Shown piece by piece: positions 40,020 to 49,955 of a stretch of 64,000 bases of DNA. Source of the stretch: Symbiodinium natans (Eukaryota > Sar > Dinophyceae > Suessiales > Symbiodiniaceae); assembly GCA_905221605.1 (NCBI GenBank), contig CAJNDS010002127.1, positions 78,501 through 142,500 on the forward strand. The letters run 5' to 3'. Numbering within the stretch: position 1 is the stretch's first letter; each line of letters opens with the position of its first letter. The notes below the pieces were generated by a model, which was not told where the DNA came from, did not search any database, and saw only the letters and a list, made by a program, of their open reading frames with translations. A program made the position numbers and the translations under genes.

Positions 40020-40112
40020 CTGGACTGGGCATGAGGGCACCTTTCCTGCTAACGTGCAGCGCGCAGCAGTCTGTCCATCGAGGCGTTCTAGGGCACGTCC
40101 ACACGAGCAACC
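40020..40112 (-). CDS. candidate Cys-rich exon with strong splice sites
   Basis: Exactly 31 codons between CGAGGCTAG and CAG before GTAGGATG. It reads GCSCGRALERLDGQTAARCT and continues LAGKVPSCPVQ. Four cysteines suggest metal binding. It joins in phase with the exon at 40251-40293. With the CNHC exon downstream it may form one zinc-binding domain. Confidence 0.65.
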
Positions 40113-40250
40113 CTAGCCTCGTAGGGTTTAGGCTTTGGGGTTTTAGGGTTTAGGGTTTAGGGGTTCGGGCTTAGGGCTTAGGGTGTAGTGTTAAGGGTAA
40201 ACTTTAGGGTCTAGGTTCAGGAAGCCCTGAAGCCCTAAACCCCTAAACGC

Positions 40251-40293
40251 CTGCGCAAACGGGGGAGCCCCCAGCTGTGTCTGTGCGTTTCGA
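40251..40293 (-). CDS. candidate exon
   Basis: The acceptor is GTGAGGCAG and the donor is GCGCAG before GCGTTTAG (GC). In phase with 40112 it reads RNAQTQLGAPPFAQ. The plus strand also carries a GTAAGC-like donor nearby, so strand is not certain. Confidence 0.4.
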
Positions 40294-40650
40294 CTGCCTC
40301 ACTTGGGCGAGGCTCAGGTAAGCCACCCTAAGCTACCATGTTTAAGAAGCCCCAAGAACAAACACATATTCTCCCTCGTAAGGGTAACATAGCCGTAATG
40401 GTCTTGTGTGTGTGTTTTTTTTTTTTTTTTGGGGGGGGGGGTTCTTAAGCAAACAGTATAGACTCAACTCAAAGCCCTCTAACTCTAAACACCCATTAAA
40501 TAAAAAAAACAAATATGAATATGCGGCTTTCCGAAAGTAGGAGTACAAAATTGGGGCCCTTGTAAAAAAGGGGTCCTACTATTTGGAGGTGTATTCTAGG
40601 GGCCCCCTATGTTCGTAAACCCCCACAGCCACACAAAAACCATGAACAGT

Positions 40651-41072
<422 letters not shown>

Positions 41073-41478
41073 TAGTAGTTAGTAGTTAGTAGTTAGTAGT
41101 TAGTAGTTAGTAGTTAGTAGTTAGTAGTTAGTAGTTAGTAGTTAGTAGTTAGTAGTTAGTGGTTAGTGGTTAGTGGTTAGTGGTTAGTGGTTAGTGGTTA
41201 GTGGTTAGTGGTTAGTGGTTAGTGGTTAGTGGTTAGTGGTTAGTGGTTAGTGGTTAGTGGTTAGTAGTTAGTAGTTAGTAGTTAGTAGTTAGTAGTTAGT
41301 AGTTAGTAGTTAGTAGTTAGTAGTTAGTAGTTAGTAGTTAGTAGTTAGTAGTTAGTAGTTAGTAGTTAGTAGTTAGTAGTTAGTAGTTAGTAGTAAGTAG
41401 TTAGTAGTTAGTAGTTAGTAGTTAGTAGTTAGTAGTTAGTAGTTAGTAGTTAGTAGTTAGTAGTTAGTAGTTAGTAGT
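41073..41478 (+). repeat. (TTAGTAG)n / (TTAGTGG)n 7-bp array
   Basis: About 58 units: TTAGTAG, then a homogeneous block of TTAGTGG at about 41159-41262, then TTAGTAG again. It has the period of the telomere-type unit but is built from the adjacent TAG triplet repeat. Confidence 0.95.
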
Positions 41479-41483
41479 TATAG

Positions 41484-41557
41484 TAGTAGTACTAGTACTA
41501 GTACTAGTACTAGTACTAGTACTAGTACTAGTACTAGTACTAGTACTAGTAGTAGTG

Positions 41558-41642
<85 letters not shown>

Positions 41643-41668
41643 TAGTAGTAGTAGTGGTGGTAGTCGTA
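41484..41668 (+). repeat. (TAGTAC)n palindromic array and (TAG)n
   Basis: Ten or so AGTACT hexamers (self-complementary) to about 41550, then (TAG)n to 41668. The hexamer block can fold on itself. Confidence 0.9.
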
Positions 41669-42265
41669 GTATGGACCAGATCACAAGCTCAAAACAACAG
41701 CAAAGCTCTTCTGAGGCCGGGTCCGCAAGAACGAAATCTTCTCCCCACACTTCGCCGTGCGCGCCCACCCGTCTGTTCAGAACCTGGGCCACAACACTCA
41801 AACCCTTTCGGGGGCCCCGGGGGGGGGGGGGGTTTTGCGGGCTTTGGGTTTGCTGAGAATTTGCTCAGTGTTTAGGGTTTAGGGTTTATAGAGATTGTAT
41901 TGGGTGTGGGTCCCAAAAAGTTTTGAGCTGAGCGAAACGTTTTGAGCGAAACGTTTTGTTTTAGATACTAGGTTTAGGGTTTATAGAAATTGTATAGGGT
42001 TTGGGTCCCAATAAAGTTTGAGCGAAAGTTTGGAGCGAAAGTTTCTGTTATAGAGCTGGGAAGAATGACGCCACGTACAATTTCTACTTATTTTGTCTTG
42101 AAGGTTTAGGGTTTGGGGTTTTGGGGTGTTAGGGTTGTTAGGGGCTTTAGGGTTTTAGGGTTTTAGGGTTTTCGGGTTTTCGGGTTTTAGGGTTTTAGGG
42201 TTTTAGGGTTAAGGGTTTAGGGTTTAGGGCTTAGGGAAGTGTAGGGTTTAGGGGATCTCGAGAAC

Positions 42266-42307
42266 CTGCCGAGGAACTACTAAGCCCTTGGAGAGGATGA
42301 AGAGCAC
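42266..42307 (-). CDS. candidate exon, hydrophobic
   Basis: Exactly 14 codons: VLFILSKGLVVPRQ. The acceptor GCGGACAG and the donor CGGCAG before GTTCTCG are good. In phase with the two exons upstream. Confidence 0.6.
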
Positions 42308-42475
42308 CTGTCCGCACTTCGGGGTTCAGGGCTTAGGGTCCAAAATCCCTAAACCCTAAACCCTAAACCCTAAACCGTAATACCCTAAACCCTAATACCC
42401 TAATACCCTAAGACCCTAAGACGCTAGACCTTAAACCCTAGACCCTAGACCCCAAACCCTACACCCGAAACTTAC

Positions 42476-42497
42476 GAAGCACAGCTGCGATGCTCCA
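42476..42497 (-). CDS. candidate 22-nt microexon
   Basis: It lies between GATGGGTCAG and GTAAGTTT, a perfect donor. Read in phase with its neighbours it gives GASQLCF. Its acceptor is 17 bases beyond a foldback element that forms most of the upstream intron. Confidence 0.55.
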
Positions 42498-42513
42498 CTG
42501 ACCCATCCTCTAC

Positions 42514-42690
42514 ATCCTGGTGGCCCAGTAACCATTTTATAAGAAGGGCACCCTTTTTGGGAGTTAGGGTTTAGGATTCAGGATTTCGGGTTTAGGGTTT
42601 AGGGTTTAGGGTTTAGGGTTTAGGGCTACTTTATAAGGGAAACCAGAACCCAAAAAAAAGAGGGTAAAGGGTACCACTGGGCTACAAGGA
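42514..42690. mobile_element. foldback element, family A (makes up an intron)
   Basis: Arms TCCTGGTGGCCCAGTAACC and GGTACCACTGGGCTACAAGGA; inner GGGCACCCTTTTTGG and CCCAAAAAAAAGAGGG. A TTTAGGG array sits in the loop at about 42591-42626. On the minus strand the arm itself supplies the donor, CTT before GTAGCCC. Confidence 0.8.
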
Positions 42691-42769
42691 CATCTCGGGG
42701 AGGTTTCCGAACATCGATGGTCCTCCTTTTTTGGGGGGGTCCGGTTTGAATTCGGCGATTGTACTGCAT
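42686..42769 (-). CDS. candidate exon ending at a foldback element
   Basis: The acceptor CATCTCCCCAG is good. The frame reads CSTIAEFKPDPPKKGGPSMF and continues GNLPEMS, in phase with the microexon and 42307. The donor GT is the first two bases of GTAGCCCAGTGG, the family A inverted end. Confidence 0.6.
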
Positions 42770-43018
42770 CTGGGGAGATGAAGGGGACCTCGTGATGATT
42801 GGAACCTCTTACCTTGTCCGAGACTAGAGGTGGCCCCCAAGTCTTACACCCTAAACCCTAAACCCTAAACCCTAAACCCTAAACCCTAAACCCTAAACCC
42901 TAAACCCTGAACCCTGAACCCTAAACCCTTGCTGCCAACCTGAGACCCCCAACCCCAAACAAACCCCACACCCTAAACCCCAAATCCAGCCCCACACCCA
43001 AGCAGAACCTGCCGCGCA

Positions 43019-43118
43019 CCAAAGCCCAAAGCCCAAAGCCCAAAGCCCAAAGCCCAAAGCCCAAAGCCCAAAGCCCAAAGCCCAAAGCCCAAAGCCCAAA
43101 GCCCAAAGCCCAAAGCCC
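43019..43118 (-). repeat. (CCCAAAG)n variant array
   Basis: About fourteen identical units of a 7-bp variant not seen as a long block elsewhere in the window. Confidence 0.9.
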
Positions 43119-43900
43119 AAAATTCCAAACCCTAAACCCCAAACCCTAAACCCCACTCCCTAAACCCCAAATCCTACCCCAAACCCTAAACCCTAAACCG
43201 GATTTAGGCCTTTGAGCCCAACCAAGCCAGGGAGTCACAAGCCTGGACGTTGTCGAAGCTCTCCTTCAGGGCTCCCGTCTCCCAACCCCTTAAAGAAGGT
43301 TGTGCTCCCCTCAAAGGGGGGTTTGGAGTTTTGGAGCTTAGGGCCATAGGGCTTGGGGTTTAGGGTTTAGGGTTTAGGGTTTAGGGTTTAGGGTTTAAGG
43401 TTTAGGGTTTAGGGTTTAGGGTTTAGGGTGTAGGGTTTAGGGTTTAGGGTTTAGGGGTTGTAGGTTTAGGGTTATAGGATCCTGGCATATTCGCTCTGTC
43501 TTGACAAGGGGAAAAGCGGCGGAAGCCCCAAACCCCTAAACTCCTTAGGAAGAGGTTACTACAGTGACGAAGCCAGCAACCCAGGCTGGCAAGAGCTCAG
43601 GGCAAGAGCCCGTACAGCTTGGTAAAGGGGTTTAGGGTTGAGGGTTTAGGGTTTGGGGTTTAGGGTTGCGGGTATGGATTTGGGCTTTGGTTTTGGGCCC
43701 CATGGCCACCAAAATTGCAATTGTAAAAACGGCAAAGCAAAACAACGAAACAGGAGAACAATCACGAATGTCCCGAATGCCTCCTGGACCCCCAATTCCC
43801 TGCAGACCCTACTTAAGCGCTAAGGGAGCCCAGTGTTACACGTGCCCAAATGACAGCCGCCTTTCAGCCAAGTTCCCTGAGCCTTCATGCATCAACTAGA

Positions 43901-44058
43901 CCTAGGAGTAGACAAGGGTACCCTTTTTGGTTAAAAGGGGCTTCGCCTCTATGCCCTAAAGCCGAAGCCCCGTCCTGCACAACTAGGATGGCCCTCAAAA
44001 GGGCTTCGGAGGGAAGCTCGACTTGGAAAAAGGGAATAAGGGCCTACTCTGGGTCCTA
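43901..44058. mobile_element. foldback element, family B
   Basis: Starts CCTAGGAGTAGACAAGGGTA and ends GGGCCTACTCTGGGTCCTA. Inner arms CTTTTTGGTTAAAAGGG and GGAAAAAGGGAATAAGGG. An extra inverted pair (GGGGCTTCG / CGAAGCCCC) lies inside. Confidence 0.7.
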
Positions 44059-44167
44059 CAGCCCTAACCCCTAAACCCTAAACCCTAAACCCTAAACCCT
44101 AACCCTAAACCCTAAACCCTAAACCCTAAACCCTAAACCCTAAACCCTAAACCCTAAACCCTAAACC

Positions 44168-44213
44168 CTGTGGAGAGGCTGCTGCACGTCCTGCTGCGCG
44201 AAGGCTTGCAGTT
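44168..44213 (-). CDS. candidate exon, Gln-rich
   Basis: The acceptor GGTCTTTCCTCTCAG is among the best in the window. The donor CACAGG before GTTTAGGG comes from the repeat. The frame reads QLQAFAQQDVQQPLHR. Confidence 0.6.
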
Positions 44214-44880
44214 GCCTGAGAGGAAAGACCACTCCCTCGGACCCCGGTGTAGTTAGTTCCCTAAACCCTAAACCCTAAACCCTGAACCCTAAACCCTAAA
44301 CCCTGAACCCTGAACCCTGAACCCTAGACCCTAGACCCTAAAGTCTAAACCCATGGTAGTTTCTTCAACTAAGACCTTTCAAAGGCTTAGGATTTGGGGC
44401 CCGGGTTGCAGGCAACAACTCAGACGTGAAACACCGAAACCCTGAAATTCTATAGTTTGGGCCCGGGACCGTACATTTCCGTTGTTTGCATGGCCCTAGG
44501 GATTCGGACCTTATGTACAGCTTTGGGGGCAAGCCATCTGGCGTGGCGCGAAAATGACGGCCTGTCAGAATAATTCAGTCGCTGGCGCCGTCCCTAAACC
44601 CTAAACCTCCAAACCCAAACCCTAAACCCTACCGCCCCCCGGCTATGCTAAAAAAGAAAAGAAACGGGTTCCCACCACATAAACATAAGGCCCCATAAGC
44701 CCCCAGAAAGCCCCATAAGCCGCCTAAACCCCAAATCCTGATGAACCCCTAACCCGAAACCCTAAACCCCAAACCCTAAACCCCAAACCCAAACCCTAAA
44801 CCCTAAACCCTCTCTAACATATATATATATATATATGTATATATTTATTTATTTATTTATGTATATTTATATTTATTTTA

Positions 44881-45052
44881 ACCTTCGTGACTTTTCGGTC
44901 ACTTTGACCACAATGTTCGTGACTTTTCGGTCAATCTGACCCCAATGTTCGTGACTTTTCAGTCAATCCGACTCCAATGTTCGTGACTTTTCCGTCAATC
45001 TGGACCAGTCTTGGTGACTTTTCGGTCAATCTGACCCCATTGTTCGTCGGGC
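44881..45052 (+). repeat. 32-bp tandem array
   Basis: Five copies of a unit containing GTTCGTGACTTTTCGGTCAA. The GACTTTTCGGTC part is nearly self-complementary, so each copy could form a small hairpin. Confidence 0.85.
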
Positions 45053-45295
45053 CCAGAAGGTTCAGTGGAAAACGTGTCCGAATTGGGTAGGTAAAACTCT
45101 CTGGGGTAGGATGAAACCTTTTATTTTCTTAATGTTATGGGATTCTTTGGGCGGGTGGGTTTTGTTCTAAGCCTGGAACCCCCCTAATGACTATGAATGC
45201 TAGAACAGTGACCCTCTAGACCCTAAACCCTAAACCCTAAACCCTACACGCTGAACCCTGAACCCTAAACCCTAAACCCTACACCCTAACCCCCC

Positions 45296-45376
45296 GCTGA
45301 GGCCGCCCGGCGGCAGGCTCCTCGAGATGTCGTAGACGCACGCGCGGTGGGGCCCGGCGAATTCCCCCGCCCAGTC
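45296..45376 (-). CDS. candidate exon with strong coding character
   Basis: An 81-nt frame after GCAACCCAG reads DWAGEFAGPHRACVYDISRS and continues LPPGGL. The donor edge is uncertain (GGGGG before GTTAGGG region). Product not recognised. Confidence 0.6.
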
Positions 45377-46580
45377 CTGGGTTGCGGTTGTGAGGGTTGT
45401 TGTTGTTTTTTTTTCAGGGCTTGGGGATTTTAGGGTTTAGGGTTTAGGGTTTGGGGTTTAGGGTTGAGGGTTTGGGGTTTAGGGTTTGGGGTTTAGGGTT
45501 TAAGGTTTAGGGTTGGGGGTTTGGGGACTGGGGGTTGGGGAAGTTAGGGTTCAGGGTGCAGGGAAGGTAGGGTTAGGGTGTAGGGAAGTTAGGGCTTAGG
45601 TTTGAGGGTTTAGGGCTCAGGGTTCAGGGTTCAGGGTTTAGGGTTTAGGGTTTAGGTTTTAGGGTTTAGGGTTTAGGGTTTAGGGTTTAGGGTTTAGGGC
45701 TCAGGGTTTAAGGATTTGGGGCTTAAGGGTGGTTTATACGGGTCTAAGAGGGCTCGAAGATGCCTCGAATGAAGGTATTGAAGGAGAGAAACGCGGGAGC
45801 TTGCAGGGCTTGCTGCTAGGATTTGGGGTTAGGGTTTAGGGTTTCAGGGTTTAGGGTTAGGGTTTCAGGGCTTAGGGCTTAGGGTTTCAGGGTTCAGGGT
45901 TTCGGGTTTGGGGTTTAGGGTTTTTTCGGGCCTTGCAGGGCCGCAGAGGCTTTCACATGGTATCTTCGGCAATTTTTTTCGTGGTTCAAGGCCAATTCTC
46001 GTGGTTCCAGGCAATTTTTTCGTGGTTCAGGCAATTTTTTCTTGGTTCAAGGCAATTTTGCCGTGGTTCAAGGCAATTTTTTTCGTGGTTCCAGGCTGGA
46101 ATTTGGGGTTTTCTGGGCCTCCAGGCCTGGGTTTAGGGCTTCAGGGCCTCAGGGGTTTAGGTGCCAGGCCTGGAATTTAGGGTTTCAGGGCCTCAAGGTC
46201 AGGGGTTTAGGGTTTCAGGACCCCAGGCCAGGGGTTCAGGGTTTCAGGGCCTCGAGGCCTGGGTTTAGGGCTGAAGCCTCAGAGCCTGACATTTAGGGCC
46301 TTGATGCAATGGCAAAGTGAGGTTAACAACAACAAGACTTTGAAGCTGAAATGATTGGAGAATACTTGTAATTTTGTTTTCTGAATGTTATGGGATTCTC
46401 TGGGTGGGTGTTATATCAGAGCCGTAAATATAACGTTACTGTAGAACTGCTCGATCTGGAGATGCTGAACCCTAAACCCTAAACCCTAAACCCTCAACCC
46501 TAAACCCTAAACCCTAAACCCTAAACCCTAAACCCTAAACCCTAAACCCTAAACCCCAAGCAGTGAACCATTGTTGTCGA
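45377..46580. other. TTTAGGG-variant mosaic and a short A/T-rich repeat
   Basis: Degenerate TTTAGGG units to 45920, then five imperfect repeats of a GGCAATTTT(T)CGTGGTTCA motif at about 45965-46095, then GCCTCAGGG/TTCAGGGCC-rich sequence. CCCTAAA at 46468-46558. No gene supported. Confidence 0.5.
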
Positions 46581-46985
46581 ACAAATGGGCTGGGGGGGGT
46601 GGGGGCGGGGGCAAGGACTCTACCGGGCATTCTAAAAATCTAACACACCTGGCAGCTGGCAGCCCGCTAAACAATAACAGCCCGCGCAAGTCCTTTCCAA
46701 CGACGCGGTTGTGCACACATGAGGTCGCGCCAACTCCCCCAGTCATCATGGAACGCACCAATGCCACAAGTTTTGGCGGCACGCGCAGAATGTTGGAGTA
46801 AGGCCCAAGCAGCGTCTGGCCCTTTCCTGCAGAGCTGACCCAGGAACCGCAAAACGCTCCGCGGCGAGCAAACTCGCCGGTGACGGCAGTCGCAAAGCTG
46901 CAAGTATGTCCCAACGACCCCAATGCTGATCCGCCATCGGTGCAATACGCGGCATTTGACGCAACATCGCAAAAATGCCCTTCTA
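46581..46985 (-). CDS. uncharacterised long open frame
   Basis: The longest ordinary-composition minus frame outside the retroelements. It contains HFCDVASNAAYCTDGGSALG and, further on, ILRVPPKLVALVRSMMTGGV, then a proline run near its end. Possibly one large exon or a gene fragment captured in the array. Start and end are arbitrary, since the flanks are CCCTAAA arrays. Confidence 0.4.
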
Positions 46986-47523
46986 ACCCTAAACCCCAAA
47001 CCCTAACCCTAAACCCTGGACAAATTGCCTCCAAGCCACCAGGTCCTCAATGTGCTCCATGAACTGCTTGAAGAAGGAAACCTTCCTTAGCCACCCTCAA
47101 ACCCCACAGCCCGGTTTAGGGTGTAGGATTCAGGGTTTAGGGTTTAGGCGTCGATACAAAGCCACAGCTAAATTCTCAACCCCCTCCCCGCCCCCCCAGG
47201 CGGGTGGCTTGGGACTGATGTAAGGTGAGGGCTTGTTCTTGTTGAGGGTTCAGGGTTTAAGGTTTAGGGCTTGGTTTACCCTAAACCCTAAACCCTAAAC
47301 CCTAAACCCTAAACCCTAAACCTTAAACCCTAAACCCTAAACCCTTAGAGAATACATTTGCGCTGTGGCCATTTGGAGAGCCCATGCACAACTCCGCCAC
47401 TTGTGGGCAGGCGCAGTAAACGGACTTCCGGGGGCCGCCTTCCCTTGAGAGGAGTGAAGGGGTGTCCAGAATTTAGGGCTTAGGGCTTAGGGTTGAGGGT
47501 TAGGGTTTAGGGTGGTTTAGGAT

Positions 47524-47652
47524 GGTTTAGGGTTTAGGGTTTAGGGTTTAGGGTTTAGGGTTTAGGGTTTAGGGTTTAGGGTTTAGGGTTTAGGGTTTAG
47601 GGTTTAGGGTTTAGGTTTAGGGTTTAGGGTTTAGGGTTTAGGGTTTAGGGTT
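47524..47652 (+). repeat. (TTTAGGG)n array
   Basis: About eighteen units with one TTTAGG deletion. A short unique piece on its right (CCCTTGAGAGGAGTGAAG) also occurs on its left, so the array sits between local duplicates. Confidence 0.95.
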
Positions 47653-48806
47653 TCCCTTGAGAGGAGTGAAGAAATGTGTCCGGTGTTTATAGAGCTTAGG
47701 GCTTAGGCGTGTGGATGAAGAAGCTTGAGACACTTACGGTTTAGGGTTTTGGGTTTAGGGTTTACGGTTGAGGGGGGGAAGTCTAGGGTTCAGGGCTTAT
47801 GGAAGTTTAGGGTTTAGGGTTTAAGGTTTAAGGTTTAGGGTTTAGGCTGTGGGGCTTAGGGTTTAGGGCGAAAAGTTTCGTGTTCCCCTGTCTGCTGTTG
47901 CCGCGAGAGCTTCTGGAGCCAGCCCAGGTTGATCGCGATGCCTTGCCGTCTTGGGAGAAAATCACATCCCTAAACCCTAAACCCTAAACGCCAAACCCTA
48001 AACCCTAAACCCTAAACCCCAAACCCTAAACCCCAAACCCTGAACCCTAGTTCAGTTCTTGTATGACTGGAGGACTCCAACAACATCAACCGCGCCAAGC
48101 TCCAAAAGAAAATCTGAGCCAGCCAGCACAGCATCAGATAGGGGTCGGAAGAAGTACAAGAAGTAGGCTCTTGTGATCCCTATGGAAGTATATATATATA
48201 TATATATAAGCACCCCCTCCCCACCCCCCCCCCCCCGCCCCCACAACCCTGCTCTAATCATTAAGGCACCCTAGTCTTCACCTTCCAAGATCGAATAAGC
48301 CGAGCAAAGCCCGCCATCCCCAGCCGCGTTATCTCTCAATCGTCGCTTGTTCAACTTGTGGGTTTAGGGTTTAGGGAAGTTTAGGGTTTAGGGTTAAGGG
48401 TTAAGGGTTAAGGGTTTAGGGGCACATGAAACCAAACAAACTTTGAAGCTTTGGGGCCTCGGTCTTCGAAAAGCTACAAATCTTCTGCGTCGATACTCTC
48501 ACAGATCAATGAAATAGCTGCCGCGGCTGCAGGGCAAAGGAAACAGCACGCCACTTCTTTCTAACAATTTCTGACCGATGTCTTCTGCTGTGGCTTCATG
48601 CTGCCAACTATTGCAACAACTTCTCGATCGCGGCACGTGTGCTGTTCTTGAGTCATATATGGCCCGTCGACCCGAATGGGGCAAAAGACCTACCCCTTTG
48701 CGGCGACTTTGAGGGCTTGCAGGAAGGGCATGCTGTTCAGGCTTTGGTGTTTAGGGAGGGTTTAGGGTTTAGGGTTTAGGATTTAGGGTTTAGGATTTAG
48801 GGTTTA

Positions 48807-48932
48807 GGGTTTAGGGTTTGGGGTTTGGGGTTTGGGGTTTGGGGTTTGGGGTTTGGGGTTTGGGGTTTGGGGTTTGGGGTTTGGGGTTTGGGGTTTGGGG
48901 TTGGGGTTTGGGGTTTGGGGTTTGGGGTTTCA
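48807..48932 (+). repeat. (TTTGGGG)n variant array
   Basis: About fifteen TTTGGGG units following TTTAGGG units. Confidence 0.9.
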
Positions 48933-48973
48933 GGACGGTGGCGCAAGTCCAACCGACTAGCAGGTGCGGGCAC

Positions 48974-49039
48974 GAGTGTTGAATGCCGGGATCCCACTGG
49001 CATGGTCCGCACGGAACTGTGCTAAGGCTGCCGGGTCAT
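48974..49039 (-). CDS. candidate exon after the channel C-linker
   Basis: The acceptor is GGGTTCAG and the donor is ACTC before GTGCCC. The frame DPAALAQFRADHASGIPAFN joins in phase with the exon at 49388-49433, but it does not resemble a typical cyclic-nucleotide-binding domain. The plus strand is also open here. Confidence 0.35.
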
Positions 49040-49387
49040 CTGAACCCTAAACCCTAAACCGTAAACCCTGAACCCTAAACCCTAAACCCTAAACCCTAAA
49101 CCCTAAACCCTAAACCCTAAACCCTAAACCCTAAACCCTAAACCCTAAACCCTGCATGAGAAAATTCAACGGCTTAGAGATATGTGCCCTCACCCCCTCC
49201 ACGCTCTAAACCCCTGAACACCTAAACCCCAAACCCCCAAAAGATGCTAACCAAAGTCTAAACCTCCAACACCAGAAACCCAAAACCCCCCAACGCCGCC
49301 TCAACCCCAAGCCCTAGACCCTAAACCCTAAACCCTAAACCCTAAATCCTAAATCCTAAACCCTAAACCCTAAACCCCCCCAAACAC

Positions 49388-49433
49388 CCGATGCTTGAAC
49401 TTTGGAAGCCCCGTGGCAAGCTTCCGCACGGAG
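49388..49433 (-). CDS. cation channel, candidate C-linker exon
   Basis: The acceptor is AGCCCACAG and the donor is ATCGG before GTGTTTG. In phase with 49955-49911 it reads LRAEACHGASKVQAS, like the L-x-x-E-V segment that follows the MSP/MTP motif in EAG and CNG-type C-linkers. Moderate support. Confidence 0.5.
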
Positions 49434-49769
49434 CTGTGGGCTCATCCTCCGTTCTTCGAGGTTTAGGGTTTAGGGTTTAGGGTTCGGGGTTTGGGGTTTA
49501 GGGTTTAGGGTTTAGGGTTTAGGGTTTAGGGTTTAGGGTTTAGGGTTTAGGGTTTAGGGGTATGTCGGGTTCATAGGCGCCTTGCATGCGCCGCGAATGC
49601 GCAGCTTAGGGCGGTGACTCGCGCCGAATTCGCGCCATTTCCACCAGTTTGGTAATTTGAGAGGAACCTTTTTGCAAGTTGGGAGGAGCAACCCCTGAAC
49701 CCCTACACCCCGCACACAGACACGCACAGACACAGAGTCACACAGAGTCACACACGCACACAAGCAACC

Positions 49770-49801
<32 letters not shown>

Positions 49802-49910
49802 ACCCTAACCCTAACCCTAAACCCGAAACCCTAAACCCTACACCCTCAACCCTCAACCCTCAACCCTAAACCCTAAACCCTAAACCCTAAACCCTAAACC
49901 CTAAACACAC

Positions 49911-49955
49911 CCTTGGAGTCCTTTCCATGAGCAGCTGGCGAGCTTTGAAGATCGA
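49911..49955 (-). CDS. cation channel, candidate C-linker exon
   Basis: Exactly 15 codons: SIFKARQLLMERTPR. The acceptor CCCCCCACGCAG and the donor CCAAGG before GTGTGT are strong. FKARQLLMERTPRL resembles the C-linker stretch before the cyclic-nucleotide-binding fold. Confidence 0.6.

Larger units (their letters stand above)
42770..45295. other. repeat mosaic with weak exon candidates
   Basis: Contains CCCTAAA (42846-42910), a (CCCAAAG)n block (43019-43118), a minus-strand island at 43205-43280 that reads ALKESFDNVQACDSLAWLG, a family B element, and the 32-bp tandem array at 44881-45052. Confidence 0.45.
47035..48973. other. repeat mosaic with several unassigned islands
   Basis: Arrays at 47280-47343 and 47524-47652. 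Island 47880-47960 is open on both strands (minus INLGWLQKLSRQQQ, plus RDALPSWEKITSL). Minus island 48052-48178 (AYFLYFFRPLSDAVLAGSDF) ends in TGA and could be a terminal exon. Island 48499-48740 has two minus frames. The TTTGGGG array is at 48807-48932. Confidence 0.4.
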
